Origin: Rhodospirillales bacterium | Lineage (GTDB): Bacteria; Pseudomonadota; Alphaproteobacteria; UBA8366; JADFVY01 | Assembly: GCA_020356105.1 (NCBI GenBank) | Contig: CP070634.1 | Coordinates: 2,662,409 to 2,716,055, forward strand | Reading direction: 5' to 3' | DNA: 53,647 nucleotides | Shown: positions 34,564 through 42,663 of the stretch, piece by piece | Layout: every line of letters begins with the position of its first letter | Numbering within the stretch: position 1 is the first letter of the stretch | Program-made: the position numbers and the translations under genes | The notes under the pieces: generated by a model | Database searches by the model: none | Told to the model about the DNA's origin: nothing | The model's input: the letters and a program-made list of their open reading frames with translations, nothing else

Positions 34564-34614
34564 ACCGGCCGGCGCTCGGCTCAGTGCCGCCGGCGCGTCA
34601 CGGGCGGGCCGCGC

Positions 34615-35172
34615 TCAGCCCGGCGCGTGGAGTCCCGGTGGCAGTATGAACCCGGATACCGGATAGTCGCTCCGCCCGAGCACGTTGCCGGGTGTATACC
34701 AGACTCGCACGCTCGACCAGTCGTTGTTGCGCGACACGTCGCGGATCGGCGTATCGACGTGGATCCGGCCTTTGTTGAGCCAGTTCGCGTGGCGTGCGAT
34801 CACCTCGCGATCGTTGACGACCGCGGTAACCACGGCGAGATGACCGTATTGGTTGCGCCGGGTCTTGCTGAACACCATCACCGACCCGACCACCGGCTGC
34901 GTAGAGCGCGCGTAGCGGCCGGCGGCCTTGCTCCACCACGTCCAGGCGTCGCCGCGGATCGCGATCCCCGACTGCTCCCGGGCGTAGGGCACGCATTGCA
35001 GCTTGCGTGACGCGACGACGATGCGCGGTGGACCGCTGGCGGTTCCTTGCGCCGCGCCTGACTGGCCGGAGGGGGGCGTGTTTGCCGCGGCGATGCGCTC
35101 GCTGCTAGAGGGCCCGCAGCCATTGAGAACGACCATCGCCATCAGCATGGGAGGGATTATGGTTCGGTACAT
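34615..35172 (-). CDS. CHAP-domain lipoprotein, putative peptidoglycan amidase
   Basis: The 185-residue protein starts with a lipoprotein signal (PPMLMAMVVLNGC). After a low-complexity linker (residues 25-50, Ser/Ala/Gly-rich) comes a CHAP domain: the nucleophile Cys in LQCVPYAREQSGI, the His in QYGHLAVVTAVV, and the Asn/His pair in ARHANWLNKGRI. CHAP proteins usually cleave amide bonds in peptidoglycan, here presumably on the inner face of the outer membrane. A bidirectional-type terminator lies upstream, separating it from the binding-protein gene. No operon partner. Confidence 0.85.
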   Translation of the reverse strand: MYRTIIPPMLMAMVVLNGCGPSSSERIAAANTPPSGQSGAAQGTASGPPRIVVASRKLQCVPYAREQSGIAIRGDAWTWWSKAAGRYARSTQPVVGSVMVFSKTRRNQYGHLAVVTAVVNDREVIARHANWLNKGRIHVDTPIRDVSRNNDWSSVRVWYTPGNVLGRSDYPVSGFILPPGLHAPG

Positions 35173-35253
35173 GCCAAACTCCTCGACCCCCGGGTTGGTG
35201 GGACAGCCCGTTGCATGAGTCTACCCTAGGGCGCCTCCGTAAACAAAAAGTAA

Positions 35254-35279
35254 GGGTCGCGGGAAGGTCCCCGCGACCC
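35254..35279 (-). terminator. Terminator after the polyamine-type binding protein gene
   Basis: A 10-bp perfect stem (GGGTCGCGGG with CCCGCGACCC) encloses a 6-base loop. It is flanked by T-rich sequence on both strands: TTACTTTTTG after the stem on the minus strand, CTTTT on the plus strand. It can end transcription coming from the binding-protein gene (minus strand). Confidence 0.85.
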
Positions 35280-35304
35280 CTTTTCCGATGCTGCGCATCC
35301 GGCC

Positions 35305-36372
35305 TCAGGCAGCCTGGATTCGGGTCCAGGCGTCATCGTAGAGGCGCTGGGCGTCGCCGATCTCGATCAGCGAATCGCATTTGGCGACCACCGCATCGGG
35401 TGGGTAGATGGCCGGATTCCGGAGGTCGGCGCTGCCGACCAGTTTGCGGGCTGGCTTGTTGCTGGTCGCATAATGGATGGTGTTGGCAATCTCGGCATTG
35501 ACGATCGGGTCGTGCAGGTGGTCGATGAAGGCATAGGCATTGTCGACGTTTGGCGCTCCCTTCGGGATGCAGATGCCGTCGATCCACACGAGGCTACCTT
35601 CATCGGGCAGGACGTAGGACAGCTCGCTGTCCTCGGCCATTACCTTCAGGATGTCTCCGTTCCACTCCATCGCCAGGTCGACGTCGCCGGATACCAGCAT
35701 GTCCTGCCCGCTGTCGGGCGCGAACGCCTTGACGTGCTTCTTCTGGCGGATCAGGAGATCGCGCGCGGCGCCGATATGCGCCGGGTCGGTGCTGTTCATC
35801 GGGTGGCCGAGATAGAGCAGGGTGATGCCCATGACGATGCGCGAATCGGCCATCAGGGCGATTCGGCCCGAATGACTGTCGTCGTCGAGCAAGGTCTTCC
35901 AGCTCCGCAGGTCCGGGACCTTGGTAGTGCGATAGCCGACACCAACCGTGCCCCAGAAATACGGGACGTTGTACTTGCAGCCGGGATCGAAGCTCGGGTT
36001 GCGGAAATTTTCGTCGATGTTCCCCCAGTTGGCCAGTCGACTCTTGTCGATCGGCAGCAGCATGTCGGACTTGATCATCGTCTCGATCATGTAGTCGCTG
36101 GGGAAAATCACGTCGTAGCCCGGATTACCGGTCTTGAACTTGGCGAACATGTCGTCGAGATTGGCGTACAGATCGTATTTCACCTCGATGCCGGTCTTTT
36201 TTGCGAAGGTGTCAAGGGTCGTCTCGCCGATATAGGTGTCCCAGTTATAGACGTTGAGTTGCCTGCTTGCGGCGCGGGCTGTGCCGCCGAAACTGACCGC
36301 CATCGCCGCGGCGCCGGTGGCCTTCAAGAAATTGCGACGGCTGTAAAGCCAGTCCGCAACTGATGCGTTCAT
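35305..36372 (-). CDS. Spermidine/putrescine-type substrate-binding protein, Tat-exported
   Basis: The 355-residue protein is a PotD/PotF-family periplasmic binding protein. It has a Tat signal (LYSRRNFLKATGAAAMAVSFGG), then QLNVYNWDTYIGETTLDTFAKKTGIEVKYDLY at the N-terminus of the mature domain and YDVIFPSDYMIETMI. The EWNGDILKV and PNVDNAYAFIDHLHDP segments are typical of the second lobe. No PotABC genes are nearby, so the transporter is encoded elsewhere or this is an orphan sensor. ATG 36372 has GGGAGA at good spacing. The ligand is inferred from the family, not proved. Confidence 0.88.
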   Translation of the reverse strand: MNASVADWLYSRRNFLKATGAAAMAVSFGGTARAASRQLNVYNWDTYIGETTLDTFAKKTGIEVKYDLYANLDDMFAKFKTGNPGYDVIFPSDYMIETMIKSDMLLPIDKSRLANWGNIDENFRNPSFDPGCKYNVPYFWGTVGVGYRTTKVPDLRSWKTLLDDDSHSGRIALMADSRIVMGITLLYLGHPMNSTDPAHIGAARDLLIRQKKHVKAFAPDSGQDMLVSGDVDLAMEWNGDILKVMAEDSELSYVLPDEGSLVWIDGICIPKGAPNVDNAYAFIDHLHDPIVNAEIANTIHYATSNKPARKLVGSADLRNPAIYPPDAVVAKCDSLIEIGDAQRLYDDAWTRIQAA

Positions 36373-36584
36373 CTTCGTATCTCCCTGTCTGTATCTTTTG
36401 TTCTGCGCGCGTCCCGCGCGGGCAGGTCGGTGATTATGCCGAAGCCATGAAGGCTCGCAAAGCCCGGCCTTGCGCGTCGTCCGCGCAAGCGGAGTGCTGC
36501 CATGGACTGCCCATTGCCGTGACCGTCGCGTTGCGGCATATTCGCCCCGCAAACGGGCAGTCGACGAACGAGAAGGCCAACGAA

Positions 36585-37001
36585 ATGACGTTTAATCGTG
36601 CGCCGGTGGAGACATTGCCGGTGTCCCCGGCGGCTGAGGCGATCGCCGGCCACTACCGGATCCGGATCTCCGATCTGGTGCTTCCCGCCAGCATCGGTGT
36701 CTATGATCGTGAAAAGGAGGCGCCGCAGCGGGTCCGCATCAACGTTGCGCTGACCGTGGCCGAACACGGCCGACCGTTCGGTGACAAGATCGAGAACGTC
36801 GTGTCCTACGAGGATGTCATCGCCGGCATCCGGGCGATCATCGCGCGTGGTCATATCAACCTCGTCGAGACCCTCGCGGAGGAGATCGCGTCGATGTGCC
36901 TTGACGATCGCCGGGTGGTGCGTGCCCGCGTCGCGGTCGACAAGCTGGACGTCGAGCGGGATGCGGCCGCCGTCGGTGTCGAGATCGACCGGGCCCGCTA
37001 G
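36585..37001 (+). CDS. folB: Dihydroneopterin aldolase
   Basis: FolB cleaves dihydroneopterin to glycolaldehyde and hydroxymethyl-dihydropterin for folate synthesis. The 138-residue protein carries IRISDLVLPASIGVYDREKEAPQRVRINVAL, the family's N-terminal signature, and ENVVSYEDVIAGIRAIIARGHINLVETLAEEIAS with the pterin-anchoring Glu. ATG 36585 has AGAAGG at 8 bases. It is followed at 31 bases by the PaaI-like gene. The absence of folK or folP nearby means the other folate genes lie elsewhere. Confidence 0.9.
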   Translation: MTFNRAPVETLPVSPAAEAIAGHYRIRISDLVLPASIGVYDREKEAPQRVRINVALTVAEHGRPFGDKIENVVSYEDVIAGIRAIIARGHINLVETLAEEIASMCLDDRRVVRARVAVDKLDVERDAAAVGVEIDRAR

Positions 37002-37032
37002 CGGCCGAGCCGCGGGCGGGAGGTTCTCGACA

Positions 37033-37503
37033 ATGGTGGTCGATGCGGGTGCCAGCCAGCGCTTCGCCGAAAGCGTGGCCGTCAATATGTACAGGCTAGA
37101 CAACGCGGCCCGTACCTGGGGCGTCGAGATCACCGAGATTCGCCCCCACCACGCCGTTGCCCGGATGACGGTCCGCGAAGACATGTTGAACAGTCACGGC
37201 GTTTGTCACGGCGCGATGCTGTTCGCGCTGGCCGACACCGCCTTCGCCTATGCCTCGAACAGCGAAAATTGCGCGACACTGGCCAGTTCCTGCAGCATCA
37301 CATTTACCGAGGCGGTGCCGTCGGGCGTCATCCTGACCGCGCGCGCCGAGAAGCGAAGCCGCGGCCGCCGGACCGGCGTCTACGACGTTACGGTGACGAA
37401 CGGCGAGGGCAGGGTGGTCGCTCTGTTCCGCGGCAATTCCTACGAGGTGCCGGGCGACTCGGTGCCCGGCCTCGACAAGGAGTCGCAAACCGATAATGAC
37501 TGA
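37033..37503 (+). CDS. paaI: PaaI-like hotdog-fold thioesterase
   Basis: The 156-residue protein is a hotdog thioesterase of the PaaI type, which rescues CoA from stalled phenylacetyl-CoA pathway intermediates. Seen are LNSHGVCHGAMLFALADTAFA, whose HGA-Asp pattern marks the catalytic loop, then SSCSITFTEAVPSGVILTARA. GGGAGG lies nine bases ahead of ATG 37033. The neighbouring paaK gene supports the phenylacetate link; the exact thioester is not shown. Confidence 0.9.
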   Translation: MVVDAGASQRFAESVAVNMYRLDNAARTWGVEITEIRPHHAVARMTVREDMLNSHGVCHGAMLFALADTAFAYASNSENCATLASSCSITFTEAVPSGVILTARAEKRSRGRRTGVYDVTVTNGEGRVVALFRGNSYEVPGDSVPGLDKESQTDND

Positions 37504-37581
37504 CCCGAGTCCGGGATCGGTCTGCCATGTCGGCGGCAGCGCGGTCGGGGCATTCATCCCGTCGCCGTCGCGGCGCGCGTT

Positions 37582-37616
37582 GGGAAATTTCCCGCGCGGC
37601 GATTGCACGGTGCAAT
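37582..37616 (+). promoter_or_regulatory. Two adjacent palindromes upstream of paaK
   Basis: GGGAAATTTCCC (37582-37593) is a perfect 12-base palindrome. Nine bases on, ATTGCAC-G-GTGCAAT (37602-37616) is a perfect 7-1-7 palindrome. Both lie 112-146 bases before the paaK ATG and outside coding sequence, as expected of repressor or activator sites. The binding protein is unknown. Confidence 0.45.
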
Positions 37617-37711
37617 TTCCGCGCCGGATCAGCGGGCCTGCGACGAGGCGCGCATTGCGACGCAGCCCGCTTCATGCTTGAATATCCATAACCATAAAAA
37701 CAGTAGGACTT

Positions 37712-37726
37712 TTGTCCGGGGGACAA
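37712..37726 (+). promoter_or_regulatory. Hairpin over the paaK ribosome binding site
   Basis: TTGTCC (37712-37717) can pair with GGACAA (37721-37726) around a GGG loop, one base before the paaK ATG. The GGGGGA ribosome binding site is part of the stem-loop, so translation may depend on its opening. Confidence 0.35.
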
Positions 37727-37727
37727 G

Positions 37728-39047
37728 ATGACCAGCATGCCGCAGCCGCTCGACCGGCGCGACCTCGACCCGATCGAAATCGCCAGCCGCGACGAGATCG
37801 AAGCGCTACAGCTGCAGCGCCTGAAATGGTCGCTCCATCATGCATATGCTAATGTGCCGTATTACAAGGCCGCGTTCGATGCCGCCGGCGTTCATCCCGA
37901 TGATGTCAAGGACCTCTCCGATCTTGCCCGATTTCCCTTGACCACCAAGGCGGATCTGCGCGCCAACTATCCGTTCGGCATGTTCGCGGTGCCGCGCGAG
38001 GAGGTGGTGCGGGTCCATGCCTCCAGCGGCACGACAGGCAAGCCGACCGTGGTGGGCTATACGCGAAAGGACATCGATCTGTGGGCCGATCTTATGGCGC
38101 GCTCGACTCGGGCGGCCGGTGGGCGGCCCGGTGACGTCGTCCACGTCTCTTACGGTTACGGCCTGTTTACCGGCGGACTCGGCGCCCATTACGGGGCCGA
38201 GAGGCTGGGCTGCACCGTAGTTCCCGTGTCCGGTGGGATGACAGAGCGCCAGGTCCAGCTGATCGAGGATTTTGGCGCCACCATCATCATGGTCACGCCG
38301 TCCTACATGCTGGCGATCGCCGATGAGTACAAGCGCCAGGGGCTGGATTCCCGCAAATCACCCCTGCGGGTCGGCATGCACGGCGCCGAGCCGTGGACGG
38401 AGGCGATGCGCGTCGAGATCGAGGAGGCGTTCGATATGGACGCGCTCGACCTCTATGGTCTCTCCGAGGTGATTGGACCGGGCGTCGCCTGCGAGTGCAT
38501 CGAGACCAAGGACGGACTGCATCTGTGGGAGGACCATTTCTACCCGGAAGTCGTCGATCCCGAGACCGGCGCGGTGCTCCGCGACGGCGAGATGGGTGAA
38601 CTGGTCTTCACCTCGCTGACCAAAGAGGCGTTCCCGGTGATCCGCTACCGCACCCGCGACTTGACGCGCCTCCTGCCTGGAACGGCGCGCAGCATGCGGC
38701 GAATAGAAAAGGTCACCGGCCGCTCCGACGACATGCTCATCGTGCGCGGCGTCAACGTCTTTCCGTCGCAAATCGAGGAGCAGATCCTGAGAGATGCGCG
38801 TCTGTCGCCGCACTATGTACTGGAACTCAGTCGCGACGGTCGGCTGGACGTTCTCACCGTGGTGGTCGAACCGCGTCCCGGCCGGCCACTTGGCGGTGAC
38901 GCCTCGGAAGCGGTGGCGGCCAGCCTCGCCGAACACGTCAAGGCCTTCGCCGGTGTCCATGTCGAGGTGCGGCTGGTGCCGGAGGGCGGTATCGCGCGAT
39001 CGATGGGCAAAGCCAAACGCATCGTCGACCTGCGGGATGCGGGCTAG
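37728..39047 (+). CDS. paaK: Phenylacetate-CoA ligase
   Basis: PaaK activates phenylacetate (or another arylacetate) to its CoA thioester with ATP, giving AMP and pyrophosphate. The 439-residue protein is full length. The AMP-forming loop is SSGTTGKPTVVGYT (about residue 99). Other landmarks are YGYGLFTGGLGAHYGAE, DLYGLSEVIGPGVACEC, IRYRTRDLTRLLPG and the C-terminal GRSDDMLIVRGVNVFPSQIEEQIL. ATG 37728 has GGGGGA upstream. A thioesterase of the matching pathway lies just before it. A ferredoxin-linked arylpyruvate oxidase (iorAB) and a Liv transporter lie 8-14 kb downstream. Confidence 0.95.
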   Translation: MTSMPQPLDRRDLDPIEIASRDEIEALQLQRLKWSLHHAYANVPYYKAAFDAAGVHPDDVKDLSDLARFPLTTKADLRANYPFGMFAVPREEVVRVHASSGTTGKPTVVGYTRKDIDLWADLMARSTRAAGGRPGDVVHVSYGYGLFTGGLGAHYGAERLGCTVVPVSGGMTERQVQLIEDFGATIIMVTPSYMLAIADEYKRQGLDSRKSPLRVGMHGAEPWTEAMRVEIEEAFDMDALDLYGLSEVIGPGVACECIETKDGLHLWEDHFYPEVVDPETGAVLRDGEMGELVFTSLTKEAFPVIRYRTRDLTRLLPGTARSMRRIEKVTGRSDDMLIVRGVNVFPSQIEEQILRDARLSPHYVLELSRDGRLDVLTVVVEPRPGRPLGGDASEAVAASLAEHVKAFAGVHVEVRLVPEGGIARSMGKAKRIVDLRDAG

Positions 39048-39151
39048 CGGCGTCGGCGCGCAGCGGCACCCCGCCGCGCGATCCGATGGCGGGGGGCCGG
39101 CCTCTCGGTTAGGCTGGCAGCATGTTCAATTCGCCTGCTCGAAAAGAGAGG

Positions 39152-40420
39152 ATGACGCCAGCCACCGCTGAGGATCCGTCCCGCGTCACCACCTGCATTC
39201 TGACCGCGGCGGTGGCGGTGCTCGCCCTTGTTCCCGGTTGCGCGACGTCGGGGTCGCCCCCGGCCGCGGTGGCGGCCCCTGCCGTGGCGCCGGTCGACTC
39301 GATTCGGCTCATCACGCCGGCCGGCGGCCGTCTCGACTGGTACCGGGGGCGGGCACACGAGCTGATCGCCTACGACGCCGTGGTCGACGCGCGCCGTCGC
39401 GATACCCAGGTGTTCACCATGAAGCCGGACGGCACATCGGTGACATGTGTGACCTGCAAGGCGCCGCTGCCCAGAGGGTTCATCGGCCAGCCGGCCTGGC
39501 ATCCGGACGGCGCCCATCTGGTGGTCCAAGCGGAGAGCGAGAACTCCCGCCACGGCCTGTTCAACCACATGGCCTGGGGTATCAACAACGATCTCTGGCT
39601 GGTCTCGCGCGATGGCCACCGGGCCGAGCGGATTTGGCGGACGCCCCCTAATCACGGTGCGCTGCACCCGCAATTCGATGCGACCGGTCGGCGGCTGATG
39701 TTTGCCGAGCGGGTGGCTACCGGCGAAGTGATCGGCGGCCGCTGGCTGGAGCGCGTGGGTGCTGGCGGCGAGAACCAGTGGGCCGGTTGGCGCGTCCATA
39801 TCGCCGACGTCGATCTGAGCCAGAGCGGCACAGCGATCTTGTCCAACCACCGGGTGTTGTTCGCCACGCAACCCGGCTTCTACGAGACGCACGAGTTCGC
39901 CGGCGCCGACCGCATCGTGTTCAGCCATACCGAGGGCGGCCAGCCCTATGTCGACGACATCTTCATTGCGACGGACGAGGGCGCCGGCCGCCGGGCCCTG
40001 ATCCGCAGTCCCGCGACCTGGGACGAACACGGCAGCTTCTCGCCGTCCGGTGGCGCGCTCGCCTTCGTTTCGAGCCGCGCTGACCCGTCGTGGCGCTTCC
40101 CCGGCTCGGACGTGCGGACCCTGCGTACCGAGTTGTTCCTGAAAGCCGGCGACCGCACCGTGCAGATCACCGACTTCAACCGGCTGCGGGACGACGGCCG
40201 CCGTTACCTCGTCTCCGATTTCGCGCAGGCGCCGCGACGGTCGCCGCATCGCCGCGCAGGTGGCGCCGGTCACCGACCAGCTGCGCAACACCCCGTCACC
40301 CGAGATCTGGATGATCACCTTTTCGGCGCCGCAGTGAGATGGCGGGGACGCGGCGCCTGCCGCGCGTCCTGCCACGCGGCCTTGAGGTATGTCAATGTGC
40401 CGCCGGCGCGGTGCGGTTAG
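39152..40420 (+). CDS. TolB-like beta-propeller lipoprotein, frameshifted near its end
   Basis: This is a lipoprotein (signal TAAVAVLALVPGC) with beta-propeller blades: TQVFTMKPDGTSVTCVTC, AWHPDGAHLVVQAESEN, PQFDATGRRLMFAERV, FSPSGGALAFVSSRADP. At about 40232 the reading frame changes. In the frame read, the protein runs into low-quality sequence (RRSPHRRAGGAGHRPAAQH) up to 40420. In the +1 frame the last blade is intact (DGRRIAAQVAPVTDQL, then PEIWMITFSAPQ) with a stop at 40335-40337. So one base was inserted, or two were lost. Whether this is a true mutation or a sequence error cannot be told here. The function is unknown. Confidence 0.75.
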   Translation: MTPATAEDPSRVTTCILTAAVAVLALVPGCATSGSPPAAVAAPAVAPVDSIRLITPAGGRLDWYRGRAHELIAYDAVVDARRRDTQVFTMKPDGTSVTCVTCKAPLPRGFIGQPAWHPDGAHLVVQAESENSRHGLFNHMAWGINNDLWLVSRDGHRAERIWRTPPNHGALHPQFDATGRRLMFAERVATGEVIGGRWLERVGAGGENQWAGWRVHIADVDLSQSGTAILSNHRVLFATQPGFYETHEFAGADRIVFSHTEGGQPYVDDIFIATDEGAGRRALIRSPATWDEHGSFSPSGGALAFVSSRADPSWRFPGSDVRTLRTELFLKAGDRTVQITDFNRLRDDGRRYLVSDFAQAPRRSPHRRAGGAGHRPAAQHPVTRDLDDHLFGAAVRWRGRGACRASCHAALRYVNVPPARCG

Positions 40421-40618
40421 CGTCTTGTTTGCCGCCGCAGGGGAGGGACGGCGCAAGCCCATCACCAACGCCTGCCCGACGGTGCACCCGTTATGCCGGC
40501 CCTACTGCAAGGTCTGGGGCCGGCCGGGTTGTATGTTGCCGCTCGCGACGCGGCGGCGGGTGCCGAACCAGCATTCGGGTCCGTCAGGGACCCGAAGAGG
40601 AAGCGACAGGGGATCTTG

Positions 40619-41200
40619 ATGAAAAAAACAATTCTGACGACAGCGGTCCTGTTAATCGGGCTGTACGCCCCGGGGGCCATGGCCGACGACGTGACCGACC
40701 AGATCCAAGAGGGCCTCAAGGCTTACGAAAAGGGAGACTACGACACCGCCGCGTTCGCACTCGACTCCGCGGCGACGCTGATCCGGCAGATGCAGGCGAC
40801 CAGTCTGAGCAGCGTCCTGCCCGAACCGCTTGACGGCTGGACGGCCGAAGAGGCGGAGAGCAGCTCCGCCGGTACCGCCATGTTCGGCGGCGGCCTGCAG
40901 GCCAGCCGCGCGTACCACAAGGACGAGGAGAACATCACCATCACCATCATCGGCAATTCGCCGATGCTGCAGGCGATGAGCATGATGTTCGCCAACCCGG
41001 CGATGCAGGGCGGCGGCGCGAAACTGATCGTCGTCGACGGGCGCAAGGTCATCCAAAACAAGGAGGACCGCTCGCTGCAAACGATGATCAACAACAATTT
41101 CCTGGTTTCCGTCGAAGGCGAGCAGGGCACCGCCGACGAATCGCTGCGCGCCTATTTCGACGCGGTCGATTTCGCGGCGCTCGAGAAGTTCGGCCAGTAG
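40619..41200 (+). CDS. Secreted protein of unknown function
   Basis: The 193-residue protein has a signal peptide (KKTILTTAVLLIGLYAPGAMA). The mature part begins with a TPR-like helical unit (IQEGLKAYEKGDYDTAAFALDSAATLIRQ), then LPEPLDGWTAEEAESSSAG, TAMFGGGLQASRAY and a beta-rich stretch ending in VDFAALEKFGQ. I recognise the architecture from uncharacterised periplasmic proteins but no named family. ATG 40619 begins the signal peptide and has AGGGGA at about five bases. It stands alone before the FNR-repeat region. Confidence 0.75.
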   Translation: MKKTILTTAVLLIGLYAPGAMADDVTDQIQEGLKAYEKGDYDTAAFALDSAATLIRQMQATSLSSVLPEPLDGWTAEEAESSSAGTAMFGGGLQASRAYHKDEENITITIIGNSPMLQAMSMMFANPAMQGGGAKLIVVDGRKVIQNKEDRSLQTMINNNFLVSVEGEQGTADESLRAYFDAVDFAALEKFGQ

Positions 41201-41284
41201 CCGACGACCCGGCGACGACCCGACGAGCCGCCCGCGTCGCCTGACCGTGCGTGAAGGCATGCGTATGCAGGCCCGCGTCCTCGG

Positions 41285-41332
41285 CTTGGCCTGTGTCAAG
41301 GGTGACGGGCTTGACCTGCGTCAAGGGTGACG
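41285..41332 (+). repeat. Tandem 23-base direct repeat containing FNR-like boxes
   Basis: Two copies of a 23-base unit (41285-41307 and 41310-41332) match at 21 positions and repeat every 25 bases. Each contains the core GTCAAGGGTGACG. The second copy carries a perfect TTGAC-N4-GTCAA palindrome; the first has TTGGC in place of TTGAC. Confidence 0.8.
41311..41324 (+). promoter_or_regulatory. FNR/FixK-type operator before the amide hydrolase gene
   Basis: TTGACCTGCGTCAA is a perfect 5-4-5 palindrome of the FNR/FixK class. TATCCG at 41347-41352, in a TGC-TATCCG extended context, could be a -10, placing the box near -41. A degenerate copy (TTGGCCTGTGTCAA) lies 25 bases upstream at 41286-41299. 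Confidence 0.6.
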
Positions 41333-41390
41333 CTCCGATGCCGTGCTATCCGCGTCCAGGGAGAGCAACCGAACCCGGGAGAACGTGCCC

Positions 41391-42515
41391 ATGAGACGCT
41401 GTGCAAACGCCGCCATGAAGGCGTTACTTTCCGCAAGTCTGGTCTCCGCTCTGGTCGCTGGGCATGCCGGTTCCGCTCTCGGCTGCACCGGCATTCGCCT
41501 GATCGCGGAAGATGGATCCACCGTCTACGGCCGGACGATGGAGTGGGGTGCGTTCGACCTCAATTCACGGGTCGCCATCATCCCGCGCGGCCATGTCTTC
41601 ACCGGCCTCACGCCGGAGGGCGCCAAGGGCAGGACGTGGACCGCGAAGTACGGTATGGCGGGCCTCGACATCCTCGAGAACGACTGGTTCGCCGATGGCA
41701 TGAACGAGGCCGGGCTTGCCGCCGGCCTTTTCTATCATCCGGGGTTCGCCGAGTATCCCGACTACGATCCGGCCGAGGCCGGCAACACGATCAGCCCGGT
41801 TGACGTCGTCGCCTATATCCTGACGCAGTTTGCGACGATCGACGAGGTGAAGGCCGGGATGTCGGAGCTGCGCGTCGTCGGCGTCCTCGAAAAGATGGTC
41901 GGCCTCCCGGATCCCGGTCACTGGATGGTCACCGCGCCCTCCGGCAGGTCCATCGTGATCGAGTACGCGGAGGGCGAGGTGCGGTTCTTCGAGAACCGGC
42001 TCGGCGTGATCACCAATTCGCCCACCTATGACTGGCACATGACCAATCTTCGCAACTACATCAATCTTTCCGCTGTCAGCCTGCCGACCCTGACGCTGGA
42101 AGAGATGGATTTCGGGCCGCTCGGGGCCGGCAGCGGGATGATCGGGCTGCCGGGCGACAACACCCCGCCGTCGCGCTTAGTCCGTGCGGTCGCCTGGACC
42201 CAGACCGCGCGGCCGACACCGGATTCGTCTGAGACGGTCTACGAAATCCTGCGCATCCTCGACAATTTCAACCTGCCGCTCGGGGGCGCCGAGGGCGCGG
42301 ACATCGAAGGGCGCAATGAAGGGATGCGCAGCTCCACGATCTGGACCACGGCCTGGGACCTCGAGAACCGGGTGCTCTATTTCCACACCCAGCATAACCG
42401 GAGGTTACGGAAGGTCGGCCTCGAGGGCCTGGATTTTTCAGGCGAAGGGACCCGGCACATCGCGCTCGACAGGCAAAAGGCCCAGGACATCCTCGATCTC
42501 ACGCCGGGCCGATAG
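41391..42515 (+). CDS. Secreted linear amide C-N hydrolase (choloylglycine hydrolase family)
   Basis: The 374-residue precursor has a signal peptide (MKALLSASLVSALVAGHAGSALG) directly followed by C32 in CTGIRLIAEDGSTVYGRTMEWG. Cleavage would expose Cys as the N-terminal nucleophile of this Ntn-hydrolase family (penicillin V acylase, bile-salt hydrolase, N-acyl-homoserine lactone acylases). Further landmarks are NEAGLAAGLFYHPGF, VITNSPTYDWHMTNLRNY and RTTAWDLE-like C-terminal strands. It is probably periplasmic and cleaves a linear amide; the substrate is not clear. GGGAGAA lies eight bases ahead of ATG 41391. An FNR-type box and its degenerate copy lie just upstream, suggesting oxygen-dependent expression. 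Confidence 0.88.
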   Translation: MRRCANAAMKALLSASLVSALVAGHAGSALGCTGIRLIAEDGSTVYGRTMEWGAFDLNSRVAIIPRGHVFTGLTPEGAKGRTWTAKYGMAGLDILENDWFADGMNEAGLAAGLFYHPGFAEYPDYDPAEAGNTISPVDVVAYILTQFATIDEVKAGMSELRVVGVLEKMVGLPDPGHWMVTAPSGRSIVIEYAEGEVRFFENRLGVITNSPTYDWHMTNLRNYINLSAVSLPTLTLEEMDFGPLGAGSGMIGLPGDNTPPSRLVRAVAWTQTARPTPDSSETVYEILRILDNFNLPLGGAEGADIEGRNEGMRSSTIWTTAWDLENRVLYFHTQHNRRLRKVGLEGLDFSGEGTRHIALDRQKAQDILDLTPGR

Positions 42516-42663
42516 ACGGCCCACCGATCCGAAACGGCTTTCCGCTCGAAGAGGCATCGCAGGCCGGCAGCTTCGCTCGGCTCGGTCTTGCGGTGGTAGA
42601 GCGCTGGTAGAGAGCGTATCACCCTGCCGGGGCACAAGGGTCCCCAAGCCTGGAGCCGCGCCA

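Noticed and set aside
37496..37681. 61-codon frame overlapping the end of the PaaI-like gene
   Set aside because: Arg/Pro/Ser-rich composition, no ribosome binding site, and it covers the two palindromes upstream of paaK; more likely non-coding.
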